NCBI RefSeq assembly: GCF_030405905.1
Contig: NZ_JASATW010000023.1
Span: 32,727-96,726 of the forward strand
From: Sphaerothrix gracilis
GTDB taxonomy: Bacteria > Cyanobacteriota > Cyanobacteriia > Phormidesmidales > Phormidesmidaceae
Reading direction: 5' to 3'
Length of the DNA: 64,000 bases
Shown here: positions 1 through 7,603 of the stretch, piece by piece
How positions within the stretch are numbered: the first letter of the stretch is position 1
Layout of the letters: each line of letters opens with the position of its first letter
Notes under the pieces: generated by a model
The model's database searches: none
Told to the model about the DNA's origin: nothing
Seen by the model: only the letters and a program-made list of their open reading frames with translations
Made by a program: the position numbers and the translations under genes

Positions 1-315
1 AGCAAAGTAATAGCGCTTTTCTAAATCTTCCTGGAGCGCCTTCTGCGCAAAATTTTCCAGATATTCAGCTTCTGACTTCAGCCGCTCAATTTCAACCTGC
101 TGATGCTGAATCTGCCAATTGACAATTGAGGTGACCAAGGTGACGACAACTCCAACAGCGATGATTCTAAATCGCTCCAGCTTGTATTTATTGTCAGTTT
201 CTTGACTGGCAATTTGCAGCTCTTTTTCCTTCAGCTTCAGCTCCCAAATTTTCAGCCTCGTTTCATCAGAAGTTGGGCTCTCTTTATCTATAGGGTCTGT
301 TTCCTCTGAAGCCAT
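1..315 (-). CDS. Partial membrane/coiled-coil protein, C-terminus cut by window edge
   Basis: I do not recognise the family. The reading frame opens at ATG 313-315 and stays open to the window edge, giving 105 residues. The N-terminus is acidic (MASEETD). Residues about 20-45 are rich in Lys, Glu and Leu and look helical. A single hydrophobic segment follows at about residues 51-68 (RIIAVGVVVTLVTSIVNW), then a Gln/Glu/Leu-rich stretch with coiled-coil character (QHQQVEIERLKSEAEYL). This suggests a one-pass inner-membrane protein with a cytoplasmic coiled coil. It begins 66 nt beyond the sdhA stop on the same strand, so it occupies the place where sdhB would normally be, but it has no cysteine clusters and is not SdhB. 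Confidence 0.6.
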   Translation of the reverse strand, partial: MASEETDPIDKESPTSDETRLKIWELKLKEKELQIASQETDNKYKLERFRIIAVGVVVTLVTSIVNWQIQHQQVEIERLKSEAEYLENFAQKALQEDLEKRYYFA

Positions 316-381
316 ATTGTCTTGTCCAAATAAGCAACAGCGATCTCATTTGCGTCAGGATATGTCCAATTTATAAGACCT

Positions 382-2292
382 CTACCGATAACTGCGCTGG
401 GTGAGCTGAACATTCTCGAAAGTGAGCGATTCTTTGTGCAAAGTGGGGGCCTGATCGTCGCCCTGGTATTGCCAGGCCGCCACGAATGAAAACTGCTCGT
501 CGTTTCTCAGGGCTTCTCCTGCCGGTGTTTGATACTCCTCGCGGAAGTGACCGCCACAGGATTCTTCTCGCTGCAGGGCATCTCGCGCCATCAGTTCGCC
601 CAGTTCCATAAAGTCGGCTACCCGTCCGGCAAACTCCAGGTTTTTGTTCAGCGTATTGGCTTCACCCGGCACCCGCAGATTTTGCCAAAACTCCTGTCGC
701 AGCTTTGAAATCGCCGCGATCGCCCGCTCTAGCCCCGCCCGATCGCGCGACATGCCGATGTCGTCCCAAACCAGCTTTCCCAGCTCTCGGTGAAACTCCA
801 TCACGGTTTTGTCACCGCCAATGCTCAACAGCTTTTGGGTGCGGCTGTAGGCGGTGGCCTCCGCTTCGGCAAAGGCGTCATGGGTGGTTTCTACCGGAGA
901 TGAGTCTGTCTGAGCCAAATAGTTTCCTAGGGTATAGGGAATGACGAAATAGCCGTCGGCGAGTCCCTGCATGAGGGCACTGGCTCCTAGCCGGTTCGCC
1001 CCGTGATCGGAAAAATTCGCCTCTCCCAGCACAAACAGCCCCGGCACCGTGCTCATCAGGTGATAGTCCACCCAGAGGCCGCCCATCGTATAGTGAACTG
1101 CCGGATAGATCCGCATCGGCACGTCATAGGGATTCTCGCCCGTGATCCGCTGGTACATGTCAAACAGGTTGCCGTAGCGCTCAGCAATAGTCTCCTGGCC
1201 TAAGCGGGCGATCGCGTCTCGAAAGTCCAGATAGACTGACAGCCCCGTTTCCCCCACACCCCGACCCTCATCCGTCACCTGCTTGGCATTGCGGGAGGCT
1301 ACATCGCGGGGGACTAGGTTGCCAAAGCTGGGATATTTGCGCTCTAGGTAATAGTCGCGATCGCCCTCTGGAATTTGATTGGGCGATCGCTGATCGTTGG
1401 GATCTTTGGGCACCCAGACCCGGCCATCATTGCGCAGACCCTCGCTCATCAGCGTCAGCTTTGACTGGTAGCTGCCTGACACCGGAATACAGGTGGGGTG
1501 AATTTGGGTATAGCAGGGATTGGCAAACAGCGCCCCCCGCTTGTAGCAGCGCCAAGCCGCCGTCACGTTAGAATTTTTAGCATTGGTAGAGAGATAGAAC
1601 ACGTTGCCGTATCCCCCCGTACACAGCAGCACCGCATCTCCGGCATAGCGCTCAAATTCACCCGTCACCAGGTTGCGCACCACGATGCCCCGCGCCTGCC
1701 CCTCTACCACCACCAAGTCCAGCAGTTCCCGCCGAGCAAACATCTCCACTCGCCCCGCTGCCACCATCCGCATCAGAGCGCTGTAGGCTCCCAGCAAAAG
1801 CTGCTGCCCGGTCTGCCCCCGCGCATAGAACGTGCGGGAAACCTGCGCCCCCCCGAAAGAACGGTTCGCCAGCAGCCCGCCATACTCCCGCGCAAAGGGC
1901 ACCCCTTGAGCCACGCACTGATCAATAATCTGGTTACTAATTTGGGCCAAGCGGTAGACATTGGCCTCGCGCGAGCGATAGTCACCCCCCTTAATCGTGT
2001 CGTAGAACAGCCGCCATACCGAGTCGCCGTCATTGGGATAGTTCTTGGTGGCGTTGATGCCGCCTTGGGCGGCAATGCTGTGGGCGCGGCGGGGAGAGTC
2101 CTGAATACAAAAGCTTTTGACCCGGTAGCCCAGCTCAGCTAGGGTGGCAGCGGCTGAGGCTCCGGCCAGTCCTGTGCCGACCACTAAAACGGTGTGCTGG
2201 CGCTTGTTGTTGGGGCTGACCAGCGAACAGTGTTCTTTAAAACTGTCCCATTTTTCTTTCAGCGGGCCGTCCGGAACGCGCGGATCAAGCAT
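382..2292 (-). CDS. sdhA: Succinate dehydrogenase/fumarate reductase flavoprotein subunit, B-type
   Basis: SdhA oxidises succinate to fumarate on a covalently bound FAD and passes electrons through an iron-sulfur subunit to the quinone pool at the membrane. The 636-residue protein has an FAD dinucleotide fold near the N-terminus (VGTGLAGASAAATLAELGY), the FAD-attachment context RRAHSIAAQGGINA, and the capping and active-site stretches FANPCYTQIHPTCIPVSG and HYTMGGLWVD. Its N-terminus and length match the Bacteroidetes/Chlorobi-like B-type enzymes rather than the shorter E. coli type. I chose the ATG at 2292 (MLDPRVPDGPL) because family members begin there; an in-frame ATG at 2355 adds 21 residues of unrelated sequence. 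It follows sdhC closely on the same strand, so the two are probably co-transcribed. No sdhB is visible nearby. Confidence 0.92.
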   Translation of the reverse strand: MLDPRVPDGPLKEKWDSFKEHCSLVSPNNKRQHTVLVVGTGLAGASAAATLAELGYRVKSFCIQDSPRRAHSIAAQGGINATKNYPNDGDSVWRLFYDTIKGGDYRSREANVYRLAQISNQIIDQCVAQGVPFAREYGGLLANRSFGGAQVSRTFYARGQTGQQLLLGAYSALMRMVAAGRVEMFARRELLDLVVVEGQARGIVVRNLVTGEFERYAGDAVLLCTGGYGNVFYLSTNAKNSNVTAAWRCYKRGALFANPCYTQIHPTCIPVSGSYQSKLTLMSEGLRNDGRVWVPKDPNDQRSPNQIPEGDRDYYLERKYPSFGNLVPRDVASRNAKQVTDEGRGVGETGLSVYLDFRDAIARLGQETIAERYGNLFDMYQRITGENPYDVPMRIYPAVHYTMGGLWVDYHLMSTVPGLFVLGEANFSDHGANRLGASALMQGLADGYFVIPYTLGNYLAQTDSSPVETTHDAFAEAEATAYSRTQKLLSIGGDKTVMEFHRELGKLVWDDIGMSRDRAGLERAIAAISKLRQEFWQNLRVPGEANTLNKNLEFAGRVADFMELGELMARDALQREESCGGHFREEYQTPAGEALRNDEQFSFVAAWQYQGDDQAPTLHKESLTFENVQLTQRSYR

Positions 2293-2377
2293 AGATTTTC
2301 TAACAGATATACGGTCTTTAATCAAACATGGAACAGACCCGGTAAGGCGCGGCATAACCGACGACTACCAGACACAA

Positions 2378-3100
2378 TCAACTAATCCAACCCACATAAA
2401 TCGCCAAGGGTAGACCGATGAAGCCAGCCGCGATCGCCACGGCCAGTCCCGTCCCAAGGCCATACACCAGCGGCTTCACCCCGGCGCTCATCGCCCCCAA
2501 AGACTGCAATGCGCTCCAAAGCCCATGCCGCAGGTGGAATCCTAGCAGCACCATCACGGCGCTGTAGCCAAAGGTGTACTGCGGTGTCTGAAACTTCTCA
2601 ATCACCAGCCGCGCTAAATCCCGTCCTTCAGTGCCGTTAGCCAGAGTCGTGGCATAGTAGGGACCAAACTTGAACGCCATTAGGTGAAAGATGAGAAAAA
2701 CGCCCAGCACCAGCCCCGTCAGAATCATTGTGCGTGAACTGAGGGACTGGAGACTGGGCGCACCCGCGGAGGCATAGGTTTGATAGCCTGTAGGGCGAGC
2801 CTTAAGCTTGCCCAGATAAATTTGAATACCGAGCAGGGCATGAAAAATCACGAATGTTAGCAGCCCTAGCTCTATGACGTGAAGCAGCGGCCCCCACTGC
2901 TCAATGTGGTAGGCATACTCGTTGTAGGCGGCGGGGCTGGCAAACAGCATCAGATTGCCCAGCATGTGCACTAGCACAAAAATGCCTAGCCCTAATCCTG
3001 TCACGCCCGTAATCAGCTTTTTGCCAATCGGTGACTGATAAAGCCTCACCAGCCGATTTGACGAAGAAGCTGTTTCTGAAGGAGCGATCGCATTACTCAT
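2378..3100 (-). CDS. sdhC: Succinate dehydrogenase cytochrome b subunit, b558 family
   Basis: This is the single large membrane anchor of B-type succinate dehydrogenase, which carries haem b and the quinone site. The 240-residue protein shows five hydrophobic helices: about residues 31-53 (the GVTGLGLGIFVLVHMLGNLM region), 70-92, 123-145, 175-195 and 215-238. Histidines suited to haem ligation sit in FVLVHMLGN, LTFVIFHALLG, LIFHLMAF and LLGFHLRHG. That single-polypeptide, five-helix plan is characteristic of the b558 family. It lies between ubiD (84 nt upstream) and sdhA (85 nt downstream), all on the minus strand. A quinone-biosynthesis-type gene beside a quinone-reducing enzyme is a plausible functional grouping, but only an inference. 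Confidence 0.9.
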   Translation of the reverse strand: MSNAIAPSETASSSNRLVRLYQSPIGKKLITGVTGLGLGIFVLVHMLGNLMLFASPAAYNEYAYHIEQWGPLLHVIELGLLTFVIFHALLGIQIYLGKLKARPTGYQTYASAGAPSLQSLSSRTMILTGLVLGVFLIFHLMAFKFGPYYATTLANGTEGRDLARLVIEKFQTPQYTFGYSAVMVLLGFHLRHGLWSALQSLGAMSAGVKPLVYGLGTGLAVAIAAGFIGLPLAIYVGWIS

Positions 3101-3184
3101 GGTAGCCGGGCTGTACGCAACTATTTCTATCCTAGACAGCAGGCCCGGCCCTCAGCCAATTTTGTAACCTCTCTAAGCAAGCCA

Positions 3185-4696
3185 CTACCGCCCCATATCA
3201 TAGCCAAACAAATTTGGATCCACTTCATCCTGCACAATGTCCCCCAGCCCATACTCAGCCCAGCGGCGATCCACCATCCCAGCCACGTCTGTATCGGACT
3301 GTAATGGTTCGCCCCACTCATGGTCGGTTTCCGGGTAGACCTTTGTGGTGGCGTCAATGCCCATGCGGCTGCCTAAGCCCAGTTTGGGGCTAGCAAAGTC
3401 GAGGGTGTCAAAGGGAGTATCCGGCAGAATAAATACGTCTCGCTGCGGATCGACCTTGGACGTGACTGCCCAGACTACCTGACGCGGATCGCGGATATTG
3501 ATGTCCTTATCGACGACGATGACGAACTTGGTGTAGGTGAACTGGGGCAGCGCCGTCCAAAAGGCCATCGCCGCTCGGCGGGCCTGACCGGGATAGGCTT
3601 TGTCAATAGAAATGATGGCGGCTTTGTAGCTAAGCGCCTCCATGGGCAAGAAAAAGTCCACAATCTCCGACACCTGCTGCCGCAGAATGGGGGTATAGAT
3701 GCGGTTAAGGGCGATCGCGATCATTGCTTCTTCCTTCGGCGGGCGACCGCTGAAGGTAGTGAGATAGATCGGATCTTTGCGGTGGGTGACGCAGTGAAAG
3801 CGCACCAGCGGCGAGTCTTCGGCAATGCCGTAGTAGCCCATGTGGTCGCCAAAGGGGCCGTCTGAGCGCATTTCGCCAGGGGTAATGGTGCCCTCTAGGA
3901 CGAACTCAGAATCGGCAGGCACTTCTAAATCAACGGTTTTGCATTTAGCCAGGCGCACCCCAGAACCGCCATAGAGTCCGGCAAACAGCCATTCTGAAAG
4001 ATCCACCGGAATCGGAGTCGCCGCCGCCATGATGATCAGCGGATCGACCCCCAGAGCGATCGCAATTTCCAGCTTTTGACCCCGCTCCGCCGCCTTGCGC
4101 AGGTGCCGCGCCCCGCCCCGCACCGAGAGCCAGTGCACCGTCATGGTGTTCTTAGACTGGAGCTGCAGGCGATAGACGCCCACATTGGGAGTTCCGGTTT
4201 CCGGATCTTTGGTGATCACCAGTCCTAGGGTGATGATTTTGCCTGCGTCCTTGGGGTAGGGCCGAATCATCGGAATCTGGTTTAGGTCTACCGCCTCGTC
4301 CTTAATCACTACCTGGTGACAGGGCGGCAGCAGGTCCCGCATCGGCTTAGCCTTCACCACGTCAAACAAGACTTTGCCAAACTCGATCGCCTGAGAAACT
4401 TTTTTAGGCGGCTTTGGCTGCTGCAGCATCCCCAGCTTGCGGCCTAATTCTTCTAGTTCTTCCGGCTTTTCCATATTCATGGCCCAGCAGACCCGCTCCA
4501 CCGTGCCCAGGGAATTCACCAAGACCGGATAGGGCGATCCCTTCACGTTCTCAAACAGCAGCGCTGGCCCACCACACTGCAGCATTCGGTTTGAGATCTC
4601 AGCAATTTCTAGGTCAGGGTCTACCAGCGCTCCAATCCGCCGCAGTTGCCCTCGCTGCTCCAGTATTTTCAGGAATCCCCGCAGGTCTCTCGCCAT
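3185..4696 (-). CDS. ubiD: UbiD-family prenylated-FMN decarboxylase
   Basis: UbiD enzymes use prenylated FMN to decarboxylate aromatic or alpha,beta-unsaturated acids; the cyanobacterial homologue is thought to act in plastoquinone synthesis. The 503-residue length is normal for the family. Recognisable blocks are the start MARDLRGFL, GPALLFENVKGSPYPV, the cofactor/metal region around GVYRLQLQSKNTMTVHW, the catalytic stretch EGTITPGEMRSDGPFGDHMGYY, and the C-terminal DTTK-like segment MGIDATTKV. The prFMN synthase UbiX is not in the window. The gene sits upstream of sdhC on the same strand with an 84-nt gap, so read-through into sdhCA is possible. The DUF5615 gene ends only 54 nt upstream of its ATG. 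Confidence 0.88.
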   Translation of the reverse strand: MARDLRGFLKILEQRGQLRRIGALVDPDLEIAEISNRMLQCGGPALLFENVKGSPYPVLVNSLGTVERVCWAMNMEKPEELEELGRKLGMLQQPKPPKKVSQAIEFGKVLFDVVKAKPMRDLLPPCHQVVIKDEAVDLNQIPMIRPYPKDAGKIITLGLVITKDPETGTPNVGVYRLQLQSKNTMTVHWLSVRGGARHLRKAAERGQKLEIAIALGVDPLIIMAAATPIPVDLSEWLFAGLYGGSGVRLAKCKTVDLEVPADSEFVLEGTITPGEMRSDGPFGDHMGYYGIAEDSPLVRFHCVTHRKDPIYLTTFSGRPPKEEAMIAIALNRIYTPILRQQVSEIVDFFLPMEALSYKAAIISIDKAYPGQARRAAMAFWTALPQFTYTKFVIVVDKDINIRDPRQVVWAVTSKVDPQRDVFILPDTPFDTLDFASPKLGLGSRMGIDATTKVYPETDHEWGEPLQSDTDVAGMVDRRWAEYGLGDIVQDEVDPNLFGYDMGR

Positions 4697-4750
4697 TTTT
4701 AAGAACTGTAAAGTTAGCCACTCTTCTATTATGCGGGAGATCGCGATCGC

Positions 4751-5098
4751 TCACAGCGGCAAAAATAAAACCTGATTCACTAAATCTTGCAGATCACAGA
4801 CTCGCACTATCAGTTCCAAATCACGAATACAGCCGCCAATCGTAATATTTTGTTGATGTGCATAAATGACGCCGAAGAAAGTCTTGCCTTCTATCTGATG
4901 CTGATGGGCGATCGCTAGCAAATCATCATCCATCGAAAACAAAACTCTTTGAAGTTCTGCTGCTCTCTCTAAAACCCGTGGATCGGCTATTCCTGAACGC
5001 TTGTCTTCTTGAACGGTTAAAACATCTACCTTGCGCAAACGAAGACCTGTTGTAATTTGGCGGGGCACATTCTCATCTATGTACAAACGGATCCCCAT
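4751..5098 (-). CDS. DUF5615 PIN-like protein, probable toxin
   Basis: A 115-residue protein of the DUF5615 PIN-like family, whose members are proposed ribonuclease toxins paired with DUF433 antitoxins. The start MGIRLYIDENVP carries the family's first acidic residues (YIDEN). A second acidic cluster is at FSMDDDLLAIA, and VIYAHQQNITIGGCIRDLELI matches the C-terminal helix region. No membrane segment or signal peptide is seen. It lies downstream of the DUF433 gene on the same strand, with an unusually long 111-nt gap that contains a perfect hairpin. Toxic activity is inferred from family association only. Confidence 0.75.
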   Translation of the reverse strand: MGIRLYIDENVPRQITTGLRLRKVDVLTVQEDKRSGIADPRVLERAAELQRVLFSMDDDLLAIAHQHQIEGKTFFGVIYAHQQNITIGGCIRDLELIVRVCDLQDLVNQVLFLPL

Positions 5099-5160
5099 GT
5101 GAAATAATCCTGTGGCTATCTTCTAAAGCTGACTAACCAAACAGTAGGTCGGTTTTGCTT

Positions 5161-5176
5161 CTACTTTCGGAAGTAG
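5161..5176. repeat. Intercistronic hairpin between DUF433 and DUF5615 genes
   Basis: CTACTT-TCGG-AAGTAG is a perfect 6-bp stem with a 4-nt loop, lying in the 111-nt space between the putative antitoxin and toxin genes. It has no U-tract on the minus strand, so it is not a standard terminator. It could be an mRNA-processing site, an attenuator that lowers toxin expression, or chance. Confidence 0.35.
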
Positions 5177-5209
5177 TACAAATTAGCCATGTAGAGTAGA
5201 GCAAACCCT

Positions 5210-5560
5210 CTAACCGTCAAAACGGGTCTCCTCATCTGAGTTTCTGGCTGTCAATCTTCTAGCTTGAAGTATTGTTTTAATCCGATTTTCCGGCTGTTGA
5301 TGTCTCAATTGCTCAGAAACTTCATAGCGCCGCTGCATATCAGCGTCAAGCTCAGCTTTATGATCCCAGTAGTACGCCAAAGCAGAATGCACCTTGCCCA
5401 ACGAAACATGGGGATATTGAAAATGCAGTTCCTCTGGACTCCAGCCATGCACCAGGTAAGCGGTCACTAGCTCAACCACCTTCATCGTTGTGTTGACAAT
5501 GAAAGGAACCTGGTCGTCATCGAGCCAGATGTGCTTGTAGTCGGTTGCAGTAGCAGGCAT
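5210..5560 (-). CDS. DUF433 protein, probable antitoxin of the DUF5615 pair
   Basis: A 116-residue protein with a DUF433 helix-turn-helix-like domain in its first 75 residues: HIWLDDDQVPFIVNTTMKVVELVTAYLVHGWSPEELHFQYPHVS in outline, meaning a strand, then helices with the WSPEEL...YPHVSLGKVHSAL pattern usual for the family. The C-terminal 40 residues are charged and probably helical (EQLRHQQPENRIKTILQARR), suitable for wrapping a toxin. It precedes the DUF5615 gene on the same strand, the usual antitoxin-first order. DUF433 domains are thought to bind DNA and neutralise the PIN-like partner. Function is inferred from family and pairing. Confidence 0.75.
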   Translation of the reverse strand: MPATATDYKHIWLDDDQVPFIVNTTMKVVELVTAYLVHGWSPEELHFQYPHVSLGKVHSALAYYWDHKAELDADMQRRYEVSEQLRHQQPENRIKTILQARRLTARNSDEETRFDG

Positions 5561-5884
5561 AAAGGGTTGAGGATGGCAGTTATTCCAATGGTAAGCGATC
5601 GCCCAGCCCAGCTATGCTGACAGTCTTATCTCAAACTCAGCTAGCCCTAACAATTAGGCTTTAAAGTTTTCTGAATCCAGGGCTGCAGGGATGAATAAAG
5701 GGGCTAATCCCCCTTGAGTCTGCTTTTTAACTTATAGATGAGCTGGAGGAATAGACAAAATTGACTTTTATCAATAGTTTGAGATTAAAAGGTCAAGTTA
5801 AGATGTAGCTTTGAACATCTCACTAGAGAATATTTACCCAAACTTTATTTTCTAAATTTCTTTTTAGGCAGTGGAGTACACTCA
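5561..5884. other. Intergenic region upstream of adenylate cyclase gene
   Basis: This 324-nt divergent spacer separates the DUF433 gene (minus) from the cyclase gene (plus) and must hold both promoters. A weak dyad, AAGGGG-ctaatc-CCCCTT, lies at about 5698-5715. I saw no convincing coding sequence or RNA gene. The 140 nt just before the cyclase ATG are AT-rich and lack a clear Shine-Dalgarno sequence. Confidence 0.4.
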
Positions 5885-7393
5885 ATGCCCTCTAAACTAC
5901 TCCATGCCTCAGCAAGCATTCTAATTGTTGAGGATGACGCTGTCAGTGCCCGAATCCTACAGGAAATTCTGCAGCATCGGTACCAAATTCAACAGGTAAC
6001 GACCGGACTTGAAGCGATCGCCATTGCCCAAGCCACCCCTCCCGACCTGTTTTTACTCGATATTCAGCTCCCCGATATCAACGGCTACAAAGTTTGCCGC
6101 CGCCTCAAAACGAACCCAGAACTACGCGATATTCCCGTTATTTTTATCAGTGCTCGCAACGAAGTTAGCGATCAGGTCAAAGGGTTTGAAGCGGGCGGCG
6201 TTGACTATATTGCCAAGCCATTTCAGCCTGCGGAAGTTTTAGCCAGAGTGCGCAATCAGCTCACCCTGTTTCAGCAGCGGCGACAGCTCAGCCAGCAAAA
6301 TGCGCTGCTGCTGCAGGAAGTACGCGATCGCCAAAAAACCGAAAACGCGCTGCGGGAAGCCGAAGCTAAGTATCGCAGCATTTTTGAAAACGTCAGCGAA
6401 GGAATTTTTCAAATTACGCCAGAAGGGCGCTATCTCAGCGCCAATCCAGCGCTTGCTAAAATCTTAGGCTATGACTCACCTAAAGACCTGATCGAAAGCG
6501 TGACTGACATGGGGCAGCAGCTCTACACGCGGCCCATGCGACGGCAAGAGCTGATTGCCTATCTGCGTCAGTATGGACAAATTACGGACGCTGAGTCAGA
6601 AGTTTACTGCAAAGACGGCAGCAAAATTTGGATTAGCGAAAATATTCGCGTGGCCCTAGATGGGAACGGAGAAGTGCTGTTCTATGAGGGCACCGTTCAA
6701 GATGTCAGCGATCGCCACCGGATGGAGGCAGAACTGCGGCAGCAGCGGCAGCGCTCAGAAAGGCTACTGGTCAACATTCTGCCTTATCAAATTGCCCATC
6801 GGCTCAAAACAGGGTCTCGCAATATTGCTGAAAGTTTTGACCATGTAACCGTTCTCTTTGCCGATCTCGTCGATTTTACGGCGGTTGCTTCTGAGATTTC
6901 GCCCCAGAATCTAGTCAGCTTGCTAAATCAGATCTTTTCCGACTTTGATGCGCTAGCTGAAAAGTACGGACTAGAGAAAATCAAAACAATTGGCGATGCC
7001 TATATGGCCGCCGCCGGACTGCCTGTGCCTCGCCCTGACCATGCCGACGCCGTAGCCCAAATGGCTTTGGCGATGCAGGAAACGATTAAGCGATACTATA
7101 AGCCGAGCGGTAAGCCTTTTCAGCTCCGCATCGGTATTAATACGGGAACGGTCGTTGCCGGTGTTATTGGCATGAGAAAGTTCAGCTACGATCTGTGGGG
7201 AGACGCCGTGAATATGGCGAGCCGCATGGAAATGCTGGGGGAACCCGGCAGAATTCAGGTAACTGAGGTAGTTTATGAAGCGTTGCAAAAAAGGTATCAG
7301 CTTCAACGGCGCGGCATCATAGAAGTCAAAGGTCGAGGAGAAATGATGACATACTGGCTGCTAGGCAAAAAGCCATCAGTTCAGCTTGATTAG
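5885..7393 (+). CDS. Response regulator with PAS and class III adenylate cyclase domains
   Basis: A 502-residue soluble signalling enzyme predicted to make cAMP. Residues about 11-130 form a receiver domain with acidic pocket E16/D17/D18, phospho-acceptor D59 (LLDIQLPD) and K111 (AKPF). A PAS domain spans about 165-285. A signalling helix leads into a class III cyclase catalytic domain at about 310-490. The metal-binding aspartates lie in LFADLVDFT. The purine-selecting positions are Lys in EKIKTIGDAYM and Asp in YDLWGDAVNMASR, the pair expected for ATP rather than GTP. A partner histidine kinase is not adjacent. The protein resembles cyanobacterial Cya-type cyclases with input domains. The next gene, 210 nt downstream on the same strand, is another receiver-linked nucleotide cyclase. 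Confidence 0.9.
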   Translation: MPSKLLHASASILIVEDDAVSARILQEILQHRYQIQQVTTGLEAIAIAQATPPDLFLLDIQLPDINGYKVCRRLKTNPELRDIPVIFISARNEVSDQVKGFEAGGVDYIAKPFQPAEVLARVRNQLTLFQQRRQLSQQNALLLQEVRDRQKTENALREAEAKYRSIFENVSEGIFQITPEGRYLSANPALAKILGYDSPKDLIESVTDMGQQLYTRPMRRQELIAYLRQYGQITDAESEVYCKDGSKIWISENIRVALDGNGEVLFYEGTVQDVSDRHRMEAELRQQRQRSERLLVNILPYQIAHRLKTGSRNIAESFDHVTVLFADLVDFTAVASEISPQNLVSLLNQIFSDFDALAEKYGLEKIKTIGDAYMAAAGLPVPRPDHADAVAQMALAMQETIKRYYKPSGKPFQLRIGINTGTVVAGVIGMRKFSYDLWGDAVNMASRMEMLGEPGRIQVTEVVYEALQKRYQLQRRGIIEVKGRGEMMTYWLLGKKPSVQLD

Positions 7394-7458
7394 AGAAATC
7401 TAGTATTTTTACAGACGCGGTATCCTTAAGGTTTCTGTGTAAGATCACAATATCTCCT

Positions 7459-7470
7459 TGATCTAGATCA
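7459..7470. promoter_or_regulatory. Palindrome TGATCTAGATCA upstream of diguanylate cyclase gene
   Basis: A perfect 12-nt palindrome, TGATCTAGATCA, lies 134 nt before the diguanylate cyclase ATG. Ten of its bases, TGATCTAGAT, recur at 7528-7537 in the same intergenic region. Paired dyads in a promoter region suggest binding by a dimeric regulator, but the motif matches no site I can name with confidence and is only loosely like a CRP half-site pair. Confidence 0.3.
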
Positions 7471-7603
7471 CAACCGTTCGCAGCGGTGATAGTTAGCTGA
7501 CGCCTGAACTGAAACCTACTCTAGACTGATCTAGATTTATGCCACATTTTCAGTATCGGTGCTTGTTGCAGGAGAGAGAGAATCGTTTTTTTTGCAGGTA
7601 GTG

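Noticed and set aside
1498..2142. Plus-strand open frame of 214 codons opposite sdhA
   Set aside because: It is antisense to a strongly conserved gene, and its translation is Arg/His/Pro-rich with no family resemblance.
7430..7475. Possible CRP sites (TGTGTAAGATCACA and GATCTAGATCACA)
   Set aside because: The half-sites are too close together or incomplete compared with the TGTGA-N6-TCACA consensus.
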